From Cucumis sativus (taxonomy: Eukaryota; Streptophyta; Magnoliopsida; Cucurbitales; Cucurbitaceae), in NCBI RefSeq assembly GCF_000004075.3, contig NC_026655.2, positions 6,758,001 to 6,822,000 on the forward strand: a stretch of 64,000 nucleotides of DNA. Reading direction: 5' to 3'. Below are positions 42,101-52,600 of this stretch, one piece after another (positions within the stretch are counted from its first letter, which is position 1; every line of letters starts with the position of its first letter). The translations under genes and the position numbers were made by a program. The notes beneath the pieces were generated by a model. The model was not told the DNA's origin. It saw only the letters and a program-made list of their open reading frames with translations, and made no database searches.

Positions 42101-42493
42101 AGAATATAGGAAAATCTAAAATTGAAATTAACCTCAAAGTAAGAAGACGTTATTTTAACCTAAAGGTATATTGTAATGTAATAATAATAAAAAAAAATTG
42201 CAATGATCATGGACCTGGAATCCGTCGGTGTAAAAAATGTCAAATTCGTCATCCATCTGTTTAGCTACCATATGAAGGATTCTAGAATCCAGCCGCAGCT
42301 TCCCATCGAAATTCCCAGAATTTCCTAATACTTGCATCTTTGTTTTTCCCATATTCCTCTTTGTCGTCGAAAAAGTGTCTAATCCAATTCCTTTCCCAAG
42401 CTTTACATGGTTTGATCTCCATATGCCTGTGGCCCCAACTACTTGGTTGGTCACTGCAGCATTGTTCACCATAACAACGCTAATGCATGCCAT
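38142..42493 (-). CDS. Diverged tryptophan synthase beta-like protein (probable pseudoenzyme), copy 1
   Basis: Four exons, 42215-42493, 40643-41017, 38707-39041 and 38142-38376, splice in frame at the same junctions as the gene at 46371-49511 and give 407 aa without an internal stop. Shared anchors include [32 protein letters not shown] and [20 protein letters not shown]. Differences at the PLP site: the lysine is kept (Lys147, in RDHK) but the usual HTGAHK context is gone, the catalytic Glu position is Ala169, GAGQHG has become GGSQGQLYG, the GGGSN phosphate loop has become ESSASN, and a stop just before the last motif removes SGRGDKD. Exon 3 lacks about 33 residues relative to copy 2, all in-frame losses. 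The N-terminal 40-60 residues could be a plastid transit peptide. Tryptophan synthesis is unlikely; a regulatory or new role, or slow decay, are alternatives. Confidence 0.72.
39103..39132. repeat. (AT)n microsatellite in TSB-like copy 1 intron 2
   Basis: Thirty bases of perfect AT alternation, followed by about 700 bases rich in short GATAGTTACTATC-type motifs. Confidence 0.9.
39220..39900. repeat. Dispersed GATAGTxACTATC motif cluster
   Basis: Many short imperfect palindromes built from ATCAATGATAG, ACTATC and TAATAG within intron 2 of TSB-like copy 1. Similar clusters occur at 36780-36970 and 50320-50420. No element ends are visible. Confidence 0.5.
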
Positions 42494-42724
42494 TTTTCTC
42501 GCTATTAACTCTAACCAAAATTTAAAATGGATTTGAACTATGTGACAAACGAGGGACACCGGGATTCGTAATATATAGAGTGAGGAATATTTTTGTACCC
42601 AGTCCAACTTCAGTTTGTTGCACACAGAGTGGAAAATAGATGGAAATTTCAAAAGAAATATTAGTATGAACATAACACGGTCAATGTGTGTGTACATGTA
42701 TTTATATATATATATATAGTTTAG

Positions 42725-42860
42725 GTATATAATAAATTGAATCTTGTTTTGTCCAATGTGTTTGGCCTCAGTCAACCATGGCTGAGTTCTCAACTTAGAA
42801 GGGAATTAATAGAACCGTCCATTACCAACCCCTCAATCTCCCATATATACATATATATAT
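42725..42860. repeat. TSB-like promoter block, copy 1
   Basis: Contains TATATAATAAAT, then GTCCAATGTGTTTGGCCTC, ACCATGGCTGAG and ACCCCTCAATCTCC, about 230-370 bases upstream of the copy 1 ATG. The same ordered motifs recur at 43610-43740, and partly at 43945-44035. Confidence 0.75.
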
Positions 42861-43194
42861 ATAATAGGATCCCTATAATTTCTTTAGTTTAGCACATAAC
42901 GAGGGTGCTTAGAGTTGTGCGAACCTAATCGAGATATATGTATACGTCTATTGTTTCTCTCTTCATTTCTATGTTGGGTTGTAAAAAAAATATAAAAGTT
43001 ATACAGTTTTATTCTACTATTTATGTGAGATTGACCTTTAAAGGTACGTGATCTATAAAAAATTAACTTTTTAAAATCTATATTTGTTGAGATATATAAG
43101 TTTATCTGAACAAATATAATATATATTTACTCTAAACAGAAAATATTAGATAACATTTCTAGAACTATTTGAATGTTTGGAGAGAAAAAGGAAA

Positions 43195-43440
43195 ACATTT
43201 ATGTTCAACTTTTAACCTTCACGCCTCAATGAGCTCTTACCATTTTATCACCACGTCCACCTTGCAGCCAAGCAAAGCGAGGCAAAGCTTGTAAAGATAT
43301 GCAAAGGCATAATTTGAATCATTCTTCAATGAGAATATTCCTTCCAACTTAACAATTAACAACATTATAAGCTTCTACTGCACTTTCAATTTTACCTGTC
43401 TCTCTAAAAAAGTTCAACTACTTTAGTTTAAGCTTTCAAG
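43195..43440 (-). pseudogene. Remnant of a third TSB-like gene (exon 4)
   Basis: The plus strand from CATTTTATCACCACG through CACCTTGCAGCCA, GGCAAAGCTTGT and AAGATATGCAAA to AAAAAAGTTCAA parallels the last exon and 3' flank of copy 1 (38125-38345), with small deletions and altered reading frame. No other exons are present; a promoter-like block (43610-43740) follows directly, so exons 1-3 were deleted. Confidence 0.8.
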
Positions 43441-43609
43441 TCAATCGGTAATTTAAGATAATATTAGGATAGGTAATCAAAGAAGGTAATGTTATTTTCT
43501 CTCCAATTAAAATTAATTTCCATTTGGCTAATTAATTAAAATGTTTTCACACAAATGTATGGTACAGCAAGTGGAAAAGGGATGACCATGTGAATATATG
43601 TATATTAAG

Positions 43610-43740
43610 TATATAATAAATCCGATAGTTTTGTCCAGTGTGTTTGGTCTCGGCCTACCATGGCTGAGCTAGGTCTTAACCTAGAATGAATAGGACAGTT
43701 ACCCAACTCTTCAACCTCCTATATATTATTATCTACACAT
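43610..43740. repeat. TSB-like promoter block, copy 2
   Basis: TATATAATAAAT, GTCCAGTGTGTTTGGTCTC, ACCATGGCTGAG and CTCTTCAACCTCC occur in the same order and spacing as at 42725-42860. Confidence 0.75.
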
Positions 43741-43944
43741 AATATAATATGTACTACAATTTTAACTTTTATTGAGAGTTTCATTTTCTAATATATATTG
43801 TTTGATGTTTGCTACAAAGAATGGTGATCAATGCAACTCTATTTTCACATCAAACTAAATTATTAATTAAAAACTACCCACGTTATGAAGGTTTATAGTT
43901 AAGTTGATGCGAGCTTTAATACTTTTCTTCAATTGTTGTTAACT

Positions 43945-44035
43945 TGTTCCACGTGTATGGCCTCAGTCAAGCATTGCAGAGGTCAATGCAAAAGGAAGAA
44001 AATGAGCCTCGTCAACTCCTCGGCCTCCATGTTGA
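43945..44035. repeat. TSB-like promoter block, partial copy 3
   Basis: GTTCCACGTGTATGGCCTC, TCAAGCATTGCAGAG and AACTCCTCGGCCTCC match the other two blocks more weakly, and the region lacks a gene. Confidence 0.6.
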
Positions 44036-44739
44036 ACTAAAAATATGATATCAACATATAAGCAATAGGTATGCAAGTTTAAATTTCAATTGCATTTGGT
44101 TTAAAAGAGAGATTCTCGTTTTTAGATCTTTATGTATACTTCACTTGATCACAAATTAACGAAAGATTAATCTTCACTTTTGGTTTTGATTGTGTCGGTA
44201 TTAGTCTTTGTTATGATGTGAGGAGGAGGGTAGATTTTTCTCATATATCTACAAATATATTATGATGATATATATTTTCTATATTTTGGACATTGAACAC
44301 ATCTCATAACTTTATCTTTCTGTATTTGTTTAGAATTTACAGTATCTTTTATCTTTGAATGAACTAAGTTAAAACTTAAACGAAAATAAATATTTTAAGA
44401 GATCACAAAAACCAAAACAAACAAAAATGGAGAGTACAAATATGTGTATATTTAATTCAAAGTAGTATTAAGAATATTATTGACCAATAAAATTAAATAA
44501 ATAACATGTCACATAAAATTTTTTCAAGATATTAAAATAAAAATTTGAAAAGAAAAAGAAGAGTATTACCCTTCCACACATTCTCAAAGGCTATTGTTTG
44601 CTCGTTTCTTTTTATGAATAAAGTTAGCGAGGGGACAGGCCACTGTATAATCACACGTTGTACATCAAGGTGATTGATGTGCAATTTGGGGTCATAATTC
44701 TTAGAGCACTAATTTAAAATCAATAATAATTAGTGCATT

Positions 44740-45810
44740 CCGTCAAATATGAGCGAACTTATGTGGATGAAATTCCTACAAAAGGAAAATACAGCAGTCT
44801 TAAGGTCCCTTCAAGATATTATTAAAGGTGTTGAATGGTTTCTCCCTCACATTCAGTTAACAATGGTGATAGCCTCTCTTTTTTGGTATGGTTCATGGCA
44901 TGACAACAGCCCCCTGTCTCTGTATAGGCCTAGCTAGATCATATGCTCTATCAAACAATAAATGGGGCTCTATTAGAGAGATGTGGAATGCTTCTGTTCT
45001 TGATTGGGATCTCCATCCGAGAAGAACTTTGAGGAGCTTAGAATTACAACAATGGAATGAATTGAAGGCTTCCCTTACTGCCCCCCAAACACAGTCGCGG
45101 CCATGATATAACTATATGGAGACTGAATTCACAAATGGTCTCTTCACTATTGCTTCTATTAAAAAAGCTATTTACATCAGTGATCAAAGAGACTTGAATA
45201 ATATTGACCCTACTATATCTTTAAAAATAAGTGGAAATCGAGCCTCCAGAGAAGGTGCAAATTTTTTATTTGGGTCCTTCTCCAGGAATGCATCAATAAT
45301 ATAGCTAACAAACTACCATAGAAGACTTTCTAATTGGTGCATGAATCCAAACCGGTGTGTTTTTTATGTAAAGAGGCCGTGGAAGACATCAATCATCTCT
45401 TCATTTCCTGCATCTTTGCTAAAAAATTATGGAAAAACATGGATGCCTTGTTAAATTGGAAGAACAACTTCTAGAATACTACCTCTCTATGCAAGTATAT
45501 CTTCCTATCAACACAAAAAGTCAGGAAAGATTCCATCATCTTCAACACTGTGGCTGTGAGTCTGTGACTCAATGGTCTATATAGACGGAAAGAAACAGTA
45601 GAATCTTCAATAATTGTGAAAAATCTCTAGTTGAGGTTTGGGAAGATATTCAAGCTCTCCTAGGCCATTGGTTTAGTAGATCCCTCATTCAAATTACTCT
45701 GCTAGCTCTATAGCTATTAATCTCCATGCTTTGGTCTAACTTGTAATGTTATTTGGGCTTATCTCTAGTACTTATTTTTATGTTTTTCTCTTATTATTAA
45801 TGAAGTGGCC
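44740..45810 (+). mobile_element. LINE-type retrotransposon remnant (3' part)
   Basis: Short frames in shifting phase resemble the C-terminal region of plant non-LTR reverse transcriptases: LARSYALSNNKWGSIREMWNAS-like text near 44940 and, near 45355-45445, a zinc-binding end with Cys residues followed by EDINHLFISC and AKKLWKNM. At least one frameshift lies between the two cysteines. The 5' part with the polymerase core is absent. Confidence 0.65.
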
Positions 45811-46370
45811 AAAATGATGATAGTGCTAAGAAAGTATCCGTCTAGTGAAAATATGTTGATGCACATTTTCTAACCCAAAATTCGTATTTTTTTAAAAATA
45901 ATTTGTGCATTCAAGCTTTTTTTTTTTGTTGGTTTTTTTTACATTTTAGAATTATAATGTGCTACATTATAAACGTGGTATATTATATTGGCTTAGCTGT
46001 ATTAGTGCAGTATAATGGCTAAAGAGAATGCCCAACGTTTAGCATAGTGATTTTTTTTTTTACTTTGTTATAATTCTTTTCCTCTTGTTTGCAACTTTTT
46101 CAACATTAATTTTTGTATTCTTTTATCGATTTCTAAAATAATGATGACAATCATTTCCATTTATACTGGTACGAGACTTTTTTAGAGGAATGATAATCAT
46201 ACACCCATAAAGGATTGTATATATACAAACTCTAATAATTAATTAGTCATTGGTTGGATGAAATCTAAATTGATTCTTATCTCTTTTGTTTGTATATAAA
46301 TGAAAAATAAGCAAAAACAATAATAACATATTTATTTACAAGAAATAATATTGAAAATGAGGAATTATAG
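45811..46370. other. Intergenic 3' flank of TSB-like copy 2
   Basis: AT-rich, with a T-run near 45920-45950. No gene or element recognised. Confidence 0.5.
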
Positions 46371-49300
46371 CTAGTGGTTGTGTTGGTGATAGTTGAAAAC
46401 AATGGCAGCGTCTTTATCACCACGCCCACTGCAATTGACGACGACCTTGCAACCGTCGGGCAGAGTGGGGCAAAGCTTATGAAGATAAGCAAAAGCATGA
46501 GAAGCCTCCAGCGCTGGGAATATGCCTTCCAGCTTGGCTAGGAGTTTGTAAGCTTCCACTGCCTCCGTGTCCGACGCCGTTTCAAATTCAGCTCTTCCAC
46601 TGTCTTTTAGAAAGCTCAGTTCTGGCCCTACTCCTGGATATTCTAGCCTGCGTTTGTTCATTTTGAATACCCATCATTAATAACATTAGCTATGCTAAGA
46701 TCTTTCATTCTAGAGATATAAGATTTTTATCTCCTTGTCAACAATGTTTTACTAGGCCTAATTATTTGAATTCACTGTCAGATTGAGCTTCATTCAAAGG
46801 TAATAATCAAGTTGGGTATTTACACACACGATTTGAAAAGCATTTCATTTTTTAAACTTTTAGTTTCACTTTAAAAAGTTTTGCTAACTTCATATAAAAA
46901 AAAAGTTCAGATGTTTTTGAGTTGCACTTATTTTTAATGAGCTGAAAAACATGCACATTTTTTTAAAACAAAACCAAATAGTTATTGTCTTTTTTTTTTT
47001 CTTTTTAAAATGAGACTAATTAAAATGTCTTAAAAGGTATCAATTGGTGTCCTTCCCATTTAAGGGAAGAACACTTTTCTTTATGTAAGAACATGATGTG
47101 ACATTATATATGTCAAGTCACCATCTTTGTCAAATGTGATAGCAAAAACAATTAAACAAAATTGATTCGCAATATATATTATATTAATAATATACACCCT
47201 TCCAACATGATCTATAAAACTTACCCTACACCAACGGAATGGGGGTTCAAAATCTGGCCTTCATCGTCTTGCAAAAGGTAACTCAAAGCTCCATGGTAGA
47301 CCCCAACATGGCCTTTAGACAAAGTTGCAGAATGCTTTCCACTATCCAAGCCGAATCCGGCAGCCTCCACTCCGATCAGCCTAACATCTTTTTCATTAAT
47401 GAATTCATGGAAGAGTCCCAAAGCATTTGAGCCACTACCAATGCAAGCCAAAAGAACATCTGGTTTGGCTCCCCATTTTTCCATGGCTTGTCTTCGCGTC
47501 TCTTTACCAATCACGGACTGAAACTCCCTAACCATGGCGGGACAAGGATGTGGACCCACCACTGTGCCCGTTAAATAATAGCTCGTTTCTAAGTTCCCCA
47601 CCCACCCTCTTATTGCCTCTGATGATGCGTCCTTGAAATTTCCCTCCACAGCTTTCACCTGACCCACAGTAGATAAGATATGACTATTCAATATCATATC
47701 ACACCCTCTAAATAATAATAACACACATTTTTTTTCAAATTCAGAACTCTCTATTTCCGTATCTTACTAAATAGATTCTTTCTGAATTATTATAACAACA
47801 ACAACGTCCACAGTTTTTGGATTGAATACTCTAAATGATAAATAACCTTCTAGTAGATTCTCAATTTGGTCAATAATCATTTAAAAATGTTTTTAATTTA
47901 AAATAGAAAATCTGACTGTTTGAGCCCGCTATCTCTCCATTTGTCTCAAAAAACAACCTACTTGTATCATTTGTACGTTGAAAACAGGAAATTAAATTTT
48001 ACGTAGAACCACTATAGATTGAATTAGTGACATATCTTAGCCCTTTATCAAGGTCAAGCCTCCTGTTTACTTAAATCCATGGTGGTTTAATCTTATGAAC
48101 ATTTTAAACTCCTAGTCTATTGAATATTCTCAATTTGATATAGTTATGAACACATGTTTCTATATTTAATGTTACAAAAGAATAATAGTATGTAAAAGTA
48201 CCTTAGCACCCAGCATTTTGATTAAGAGAACATTTGAAGATTGCTTTTTGATATCTTCAGTGCCCATGAAAATGGTGCAATCTAAATCATGTTTGGCGCA
48301 AGCAGCTGCAGTGGCAACGCCGTGCTGTCCAGCCCCAGTGGCCGCAACCACGCTCTTCCGCCCCATGCGCTTCGCAATCATAACCTGTGCGATCGCATTG
48401 TTCATCTTGTGCGCACCACAATGGTTCAAATCCTCTCTTTTTATGTATATTTCAGGTCCCTTTCCTTCTTCGTTTTTGTAGTGCTTTGTTAGCCTCTCCG
48501 CGTAATATAGCGGCGTTTCTCGTCCAACAAAATCCCTCAGCGCCACCTCCAGCTCCTCCTGCTCACACACACACACACAACCATTTACTTCAATTAATTT
48601 CTTATTTCTCAAAATAATAATAAATTTCTATATATTGAAGATAAATTTGATAGATTCAAATTAGTCGGACAAAAATGTTATCGGACATTTTTTTAGTAAG
48701 TAATATTTGTGGGTGCATATCCCAACATCCACCTATCTTTCTGTGTGTTTCACTCTCATCACACCAAGAAAAAATGGATTAAAATATTTAAAAAGTAAAA
48801 AAGAACTTACATTTTAAAATAAGGTCTTAGAGGATGCAGTGAGATGTTGAAAGATAGGGAAGCCCTAGATGCACTTTTGGGTATCTTCCTTTTTGTTTTT
48901 TAGAAATATGGTGAATTCCTTAGTCTGCACTCACTTTTTTGTGTCTCACTCTTGAGTGTATAATTACAAAAGCGACTATGTGACAAATTCTTGTTTGTTA
49001 AAAAAATATTTTTCAAGTTTGTAATCGAAGAAGATGCATAAATATGGGTGTAGCCATGTGCAGCTAGCACCAAAGTATAGGAGTTAGAGAGGAAAAACTA
49101 GTGTAATAAAGAACGCAAAAAAGTGAGCAAGAAAAGCAATAACTAATTCAAAGTACCCAACAAAGAGGAAGAAATAAAAAAAAGAAAAAAAGAAAGTGTT
49201 AATTTTGGGACCTGGAATTTGGAATCGTTTAAAACCAAGTTGAACTCAGCTTCCAATTTGCCCAAGCAAGTGATTAGAGATTCAGGCACAAACTTGCCAC

Positions 49301-49511
49301 CAAATTTTCCAAACTTTCCCAACTCCCCAAATCCTAAATTTTGGGACTTCTTGGGGTCATCAATCACAAGCTGCATCTTTATTGTTCTCATATAATTCTT
49401 GTTTGCTGTGGCCAAAATGTTTGGCCCAGTTCCTAATTTACCAACGTTTACATGTGATTTGGCTACTAATTGGTTGGTAATTGCAGCATTGTTCACCAAA
49501 TTGCAGGCCAT
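46371..49511 (-). CDS. TSB-like: Tryptophan synthase beta-like PLP protein with altered catalytic site, copy 2
   Basis: Fold-type II PLP enzyme of the TrpB1 family, normally joining serine and indole in plastids. Four exons (49212-49511, 48202-48558, 47225-47658, 46371-46647) give an intact 455-aa protein, close to the usual 465-475. The first about 70 residues, basic and hydroxylated, suit a transit peptide. The PLP site is largely conserved: Lys151 in [22 protein letters not shown] (normally GGGSNA), PALEASHA and SGRGDKD. The residue 22 after the lysine, Glu109 in Salmonella TrpB, is Ala173 (VVAATGAG instead of AETGAG). The Arg141-Asp305 salt-bridge pair appears as Lys and Glu. The HSG-type loop before FKDA is shortened by about two residues. 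Serine chemistry may therefore differ from tryptophan synthesis. Confidence 0.9.
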
Positions 49512-49626
49512 TTTTAGGTGATTTTTTTTTTTTTTTTGTCTTAACAAGAGCGAGGGAGAAAAGAGAAGAAGAGAGATAAGGGGATTTGAGTTTTAAGTGT
49601 TAAATGAGGGACATGAAGAGAGGTTG

Positions 49627-49634
49627 TTTATATA
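49627..49634 (-). promoter_or_regulatory. TATA box of TSB-like copy 2
   Basis: The minus strand reads TATATAAA, about 115 bases upstream of the ATG, a normal distance for a TATA box with a short 5' UTR. Confidence 0.6.
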
Positions 49635-52600
49635 GACAAACTTAATTACTTTTGTGGCAAATGTTGATACATGGCAAGTGGGAACATAATTTCAATTCTA
49701 TTTGTCAATGGAAATAGTATGAATAACTAACAAGGAATGAGCGTCAACACATAAATAAATTAGGTACATGATCCCATGATTTGATTTAGATCACGACATA
49801 TGCCTGAACTTAATTTGTGAAATGAAAGAGGCCTTCTTAGTACAACTGTTCTTCAAAAGTATAGGTGTTGGTTGAGTTGTATCTATCTTTCTATAACGAT
49901 CTTAGCATGATAATTTATTTTTTTTAGAAAAGTAATAATATTACCATTATTATTTACTATTCTAAAAAAATAAACTACACTTAGTAATATCTCTTATATA
50001 CATGATAAAATTATTACCTGACACGAAGTTTCATCTCAAAATCAATATGATCAACTAAAGGAATCTCCTCCAAACTTATAAACATTCAAATATTAATATA
50101 AGTACTCCTCCCATTCTAAAGATTTTACAAAATAGCACATATTCTAAAAATCCATGAATTTTGACCCTTTTTACAAAAGGCTTGATAGATGGAAGGACAA
50201 AAAAAAATAAGAACACTTTTTATCATATTTTCTCGAATAACTATTGTAAATAACAAAACTGATAAAAATATATACAAAATATAAAAGGACATTTTTCAAA
50301 ATAGCAAAGTAAATTAAAATATTTACAATGATAGTTATTAATAAACTTCTATCACTGTCTGTTAATGTTACTAATAGAAGCATGTGCATGACCATCAGTG
50401 TCTACTATGGATAGAATATGAAAAATTTGTTACATGTTAGTAAATATTTTATTAAATTTGGTATGTTTGATAATTTTCTAAATATAAAAAAAATAAGATT
50501 ACTGTATCAATAATCAATAAGAGTAGTATAGAACATTTTTATTTTAAAAAAAATGAAATAATGGAGATGTGTATTATTGTTCTAAGGTTGAAAAGTTCAA
50601 TTTTTTGATTAGTTACTAGGAAACAGTGTGTACTTATGTAACACGTGGAAATGAAATAAATGGTTATTGGGGTGATGGATTGAATGATGAAATAATAGAT
50701 AAGGAGTAAATGAAGGACTTCGTTAATTTCTTGCATTTTTGTGAAGGTGGGTTATTGTAGGAGGACCGCTTACGAGTACTACTCCTACTGCTAAGGTCGG
50801 TCCCCAGATTGAGATATCCACACATATTATTGTCAATCTATTTTTTGAGTTATCCATAACAAGTACATTTTTCTCAACAACTTCATTTTCATCAACGACT
50901 TCCTCTCCACTCCATTTTCTGGAGAACAATATTCATAAGAAAAACAGAAAAGAAATCAGGATTTCAATTACAAAATGACTGCAATCTTGAAAGTTGTGTG
51001 AAAAGGGGAAGGGGCAGCTGAAATAACTAACTAAAAGGAGGAAGAAAACTTAGATTTAGTTTATTTGTGTGTCTAATGTTTCTCCATTTTTTGTTTTGAA
51101 TTCAATTTATTTTACAATATTGTTCGTGTTTTTCTTGAAAATGGGAGAGAGCTGGAAGAGGAAGATGAAGAGGGAACAGGTAGATGGTAGAAGAGAAAAG
51201 AGAATAATCTTGATTTTTATTTTTTATAATTTTAAAATATTGGATCAAAATTGTTGATTTAAAAACAATGGCTAAATGAAAGTTGAAGAGTGTGAGATAA
51301 TTATTGTAACTAATGAAATATTTTCCCTTTAATATTTAATATATCATTTCATTTCATTGTCTTCTTCTATTTATTATTTAAATTCGTAAATCTAGATCAG
51401 TTCAGAGTCGGGTCAATCTCATTAGTTTTGTCAAATTTATATTGAAATAAACATGTTGCATATACTAAAAAAAATGAGTTAATAGATACAAAAGTAATTA
51501 AACGTTTTTAAATTTAATGGGTGGGAACTCATTTATTATTTTTAATAGAATTCACGACACAAAAAAAGAAAGAAAAAACATTGTAGACGTTTTCACACAA
51601 CAAAATTGGAAAGATACATATAAAGAAAAGCAATTTGAGTTGGAATTTAAAAAGAGATGGTCAATTTTCTTTTTCCCTCTCTCTCTCCTGACCTCCAATA
51701 GAATATTAGTTGAAATTTGAATAATTTCTGGAAGAAGGCGAAGACTTCAACTCCCATTGTTAAGGAGAGATGTACGTACACTGTCCGATTTTTAATTTGC
51801 AATAACTAGAAATCAAAACCCAGAAGACTTGCAGAGAGTGATAAGAACTGTTAAGTTACTGTGTATTTGTTGGAAATTTGTATTGAATGGTTTTGTTGTT
51901 TGGTGGATTTAATGTTTGTGAGAAGTAAATATATATATAAGAGAAGAGTACTATGAAAGAGTTCATGAATTTCTGCACCAGCTGTGTTGAAGTGGCTTGC
52001 TTTGGTAAAGTTAATTATAAGTACTACTAGCTAGGGTGGTGGGTTTTGTACAGAAGAACTATTTGTAAAGCAGCATACGTACAAAAATACGTGTAAACAC
52101 AATATTATGAATTCAACAGTCGAAGTTTTATTTAGAAAAATCTCTGTATATATATATATATGTATGTTTGTTATTGTAGGGAACTACACATTTTAAATGC
52201 AACAAAGACATTACGCGTAAAAGTTCATAAGACTGAAGTTTTCAACATATACATCAACGTTAGCACTAAAGCATATTATATACAATGCCTGATGTGTAAT
52301 GCTTGTTTAAGGTTTACATTATTTTAGTGTATGAAGTTTGACTTTTATTCTCAATATTTTATTCTTCTTCTTCTTTTTATTAAAAAAGATACAATTAAAA
52401 AGCCATTTAAAAAGAAGAAAGAGTTGAACCATTATTAACAAATACTCCTTTATGATATAATAATCAACCGAGATGAATTGATTCAATTGACCATGTCATA
52501 GTGTGTATAAATATAGAGAAGAGTGAAAAAAAAAGGTCTTAATATAAAAAGAAAGAAAGAAAAAATCAATTTGGTTGGATATTTGAAGTAGTGCATAAAA

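Noticed and set aside
42155-42793. 212-residue frame with an N-terminal extension upstream of TSB-like copy 1
   Set aside because: The first part is translated 5' flank containing TATA-type repeats; the ATG at 42493 matches the start of copy 2 (MAC...VNNAA.TNQ).
50723-50929. Possible small secreted-peptide gene (ends WGPTLAVGVVLVSGPP)
   Set aside because: No signal peptide, no recognisable peptide motif, and the alternative frame (Ser/Arg-rich) is equally open; cannot be supported.
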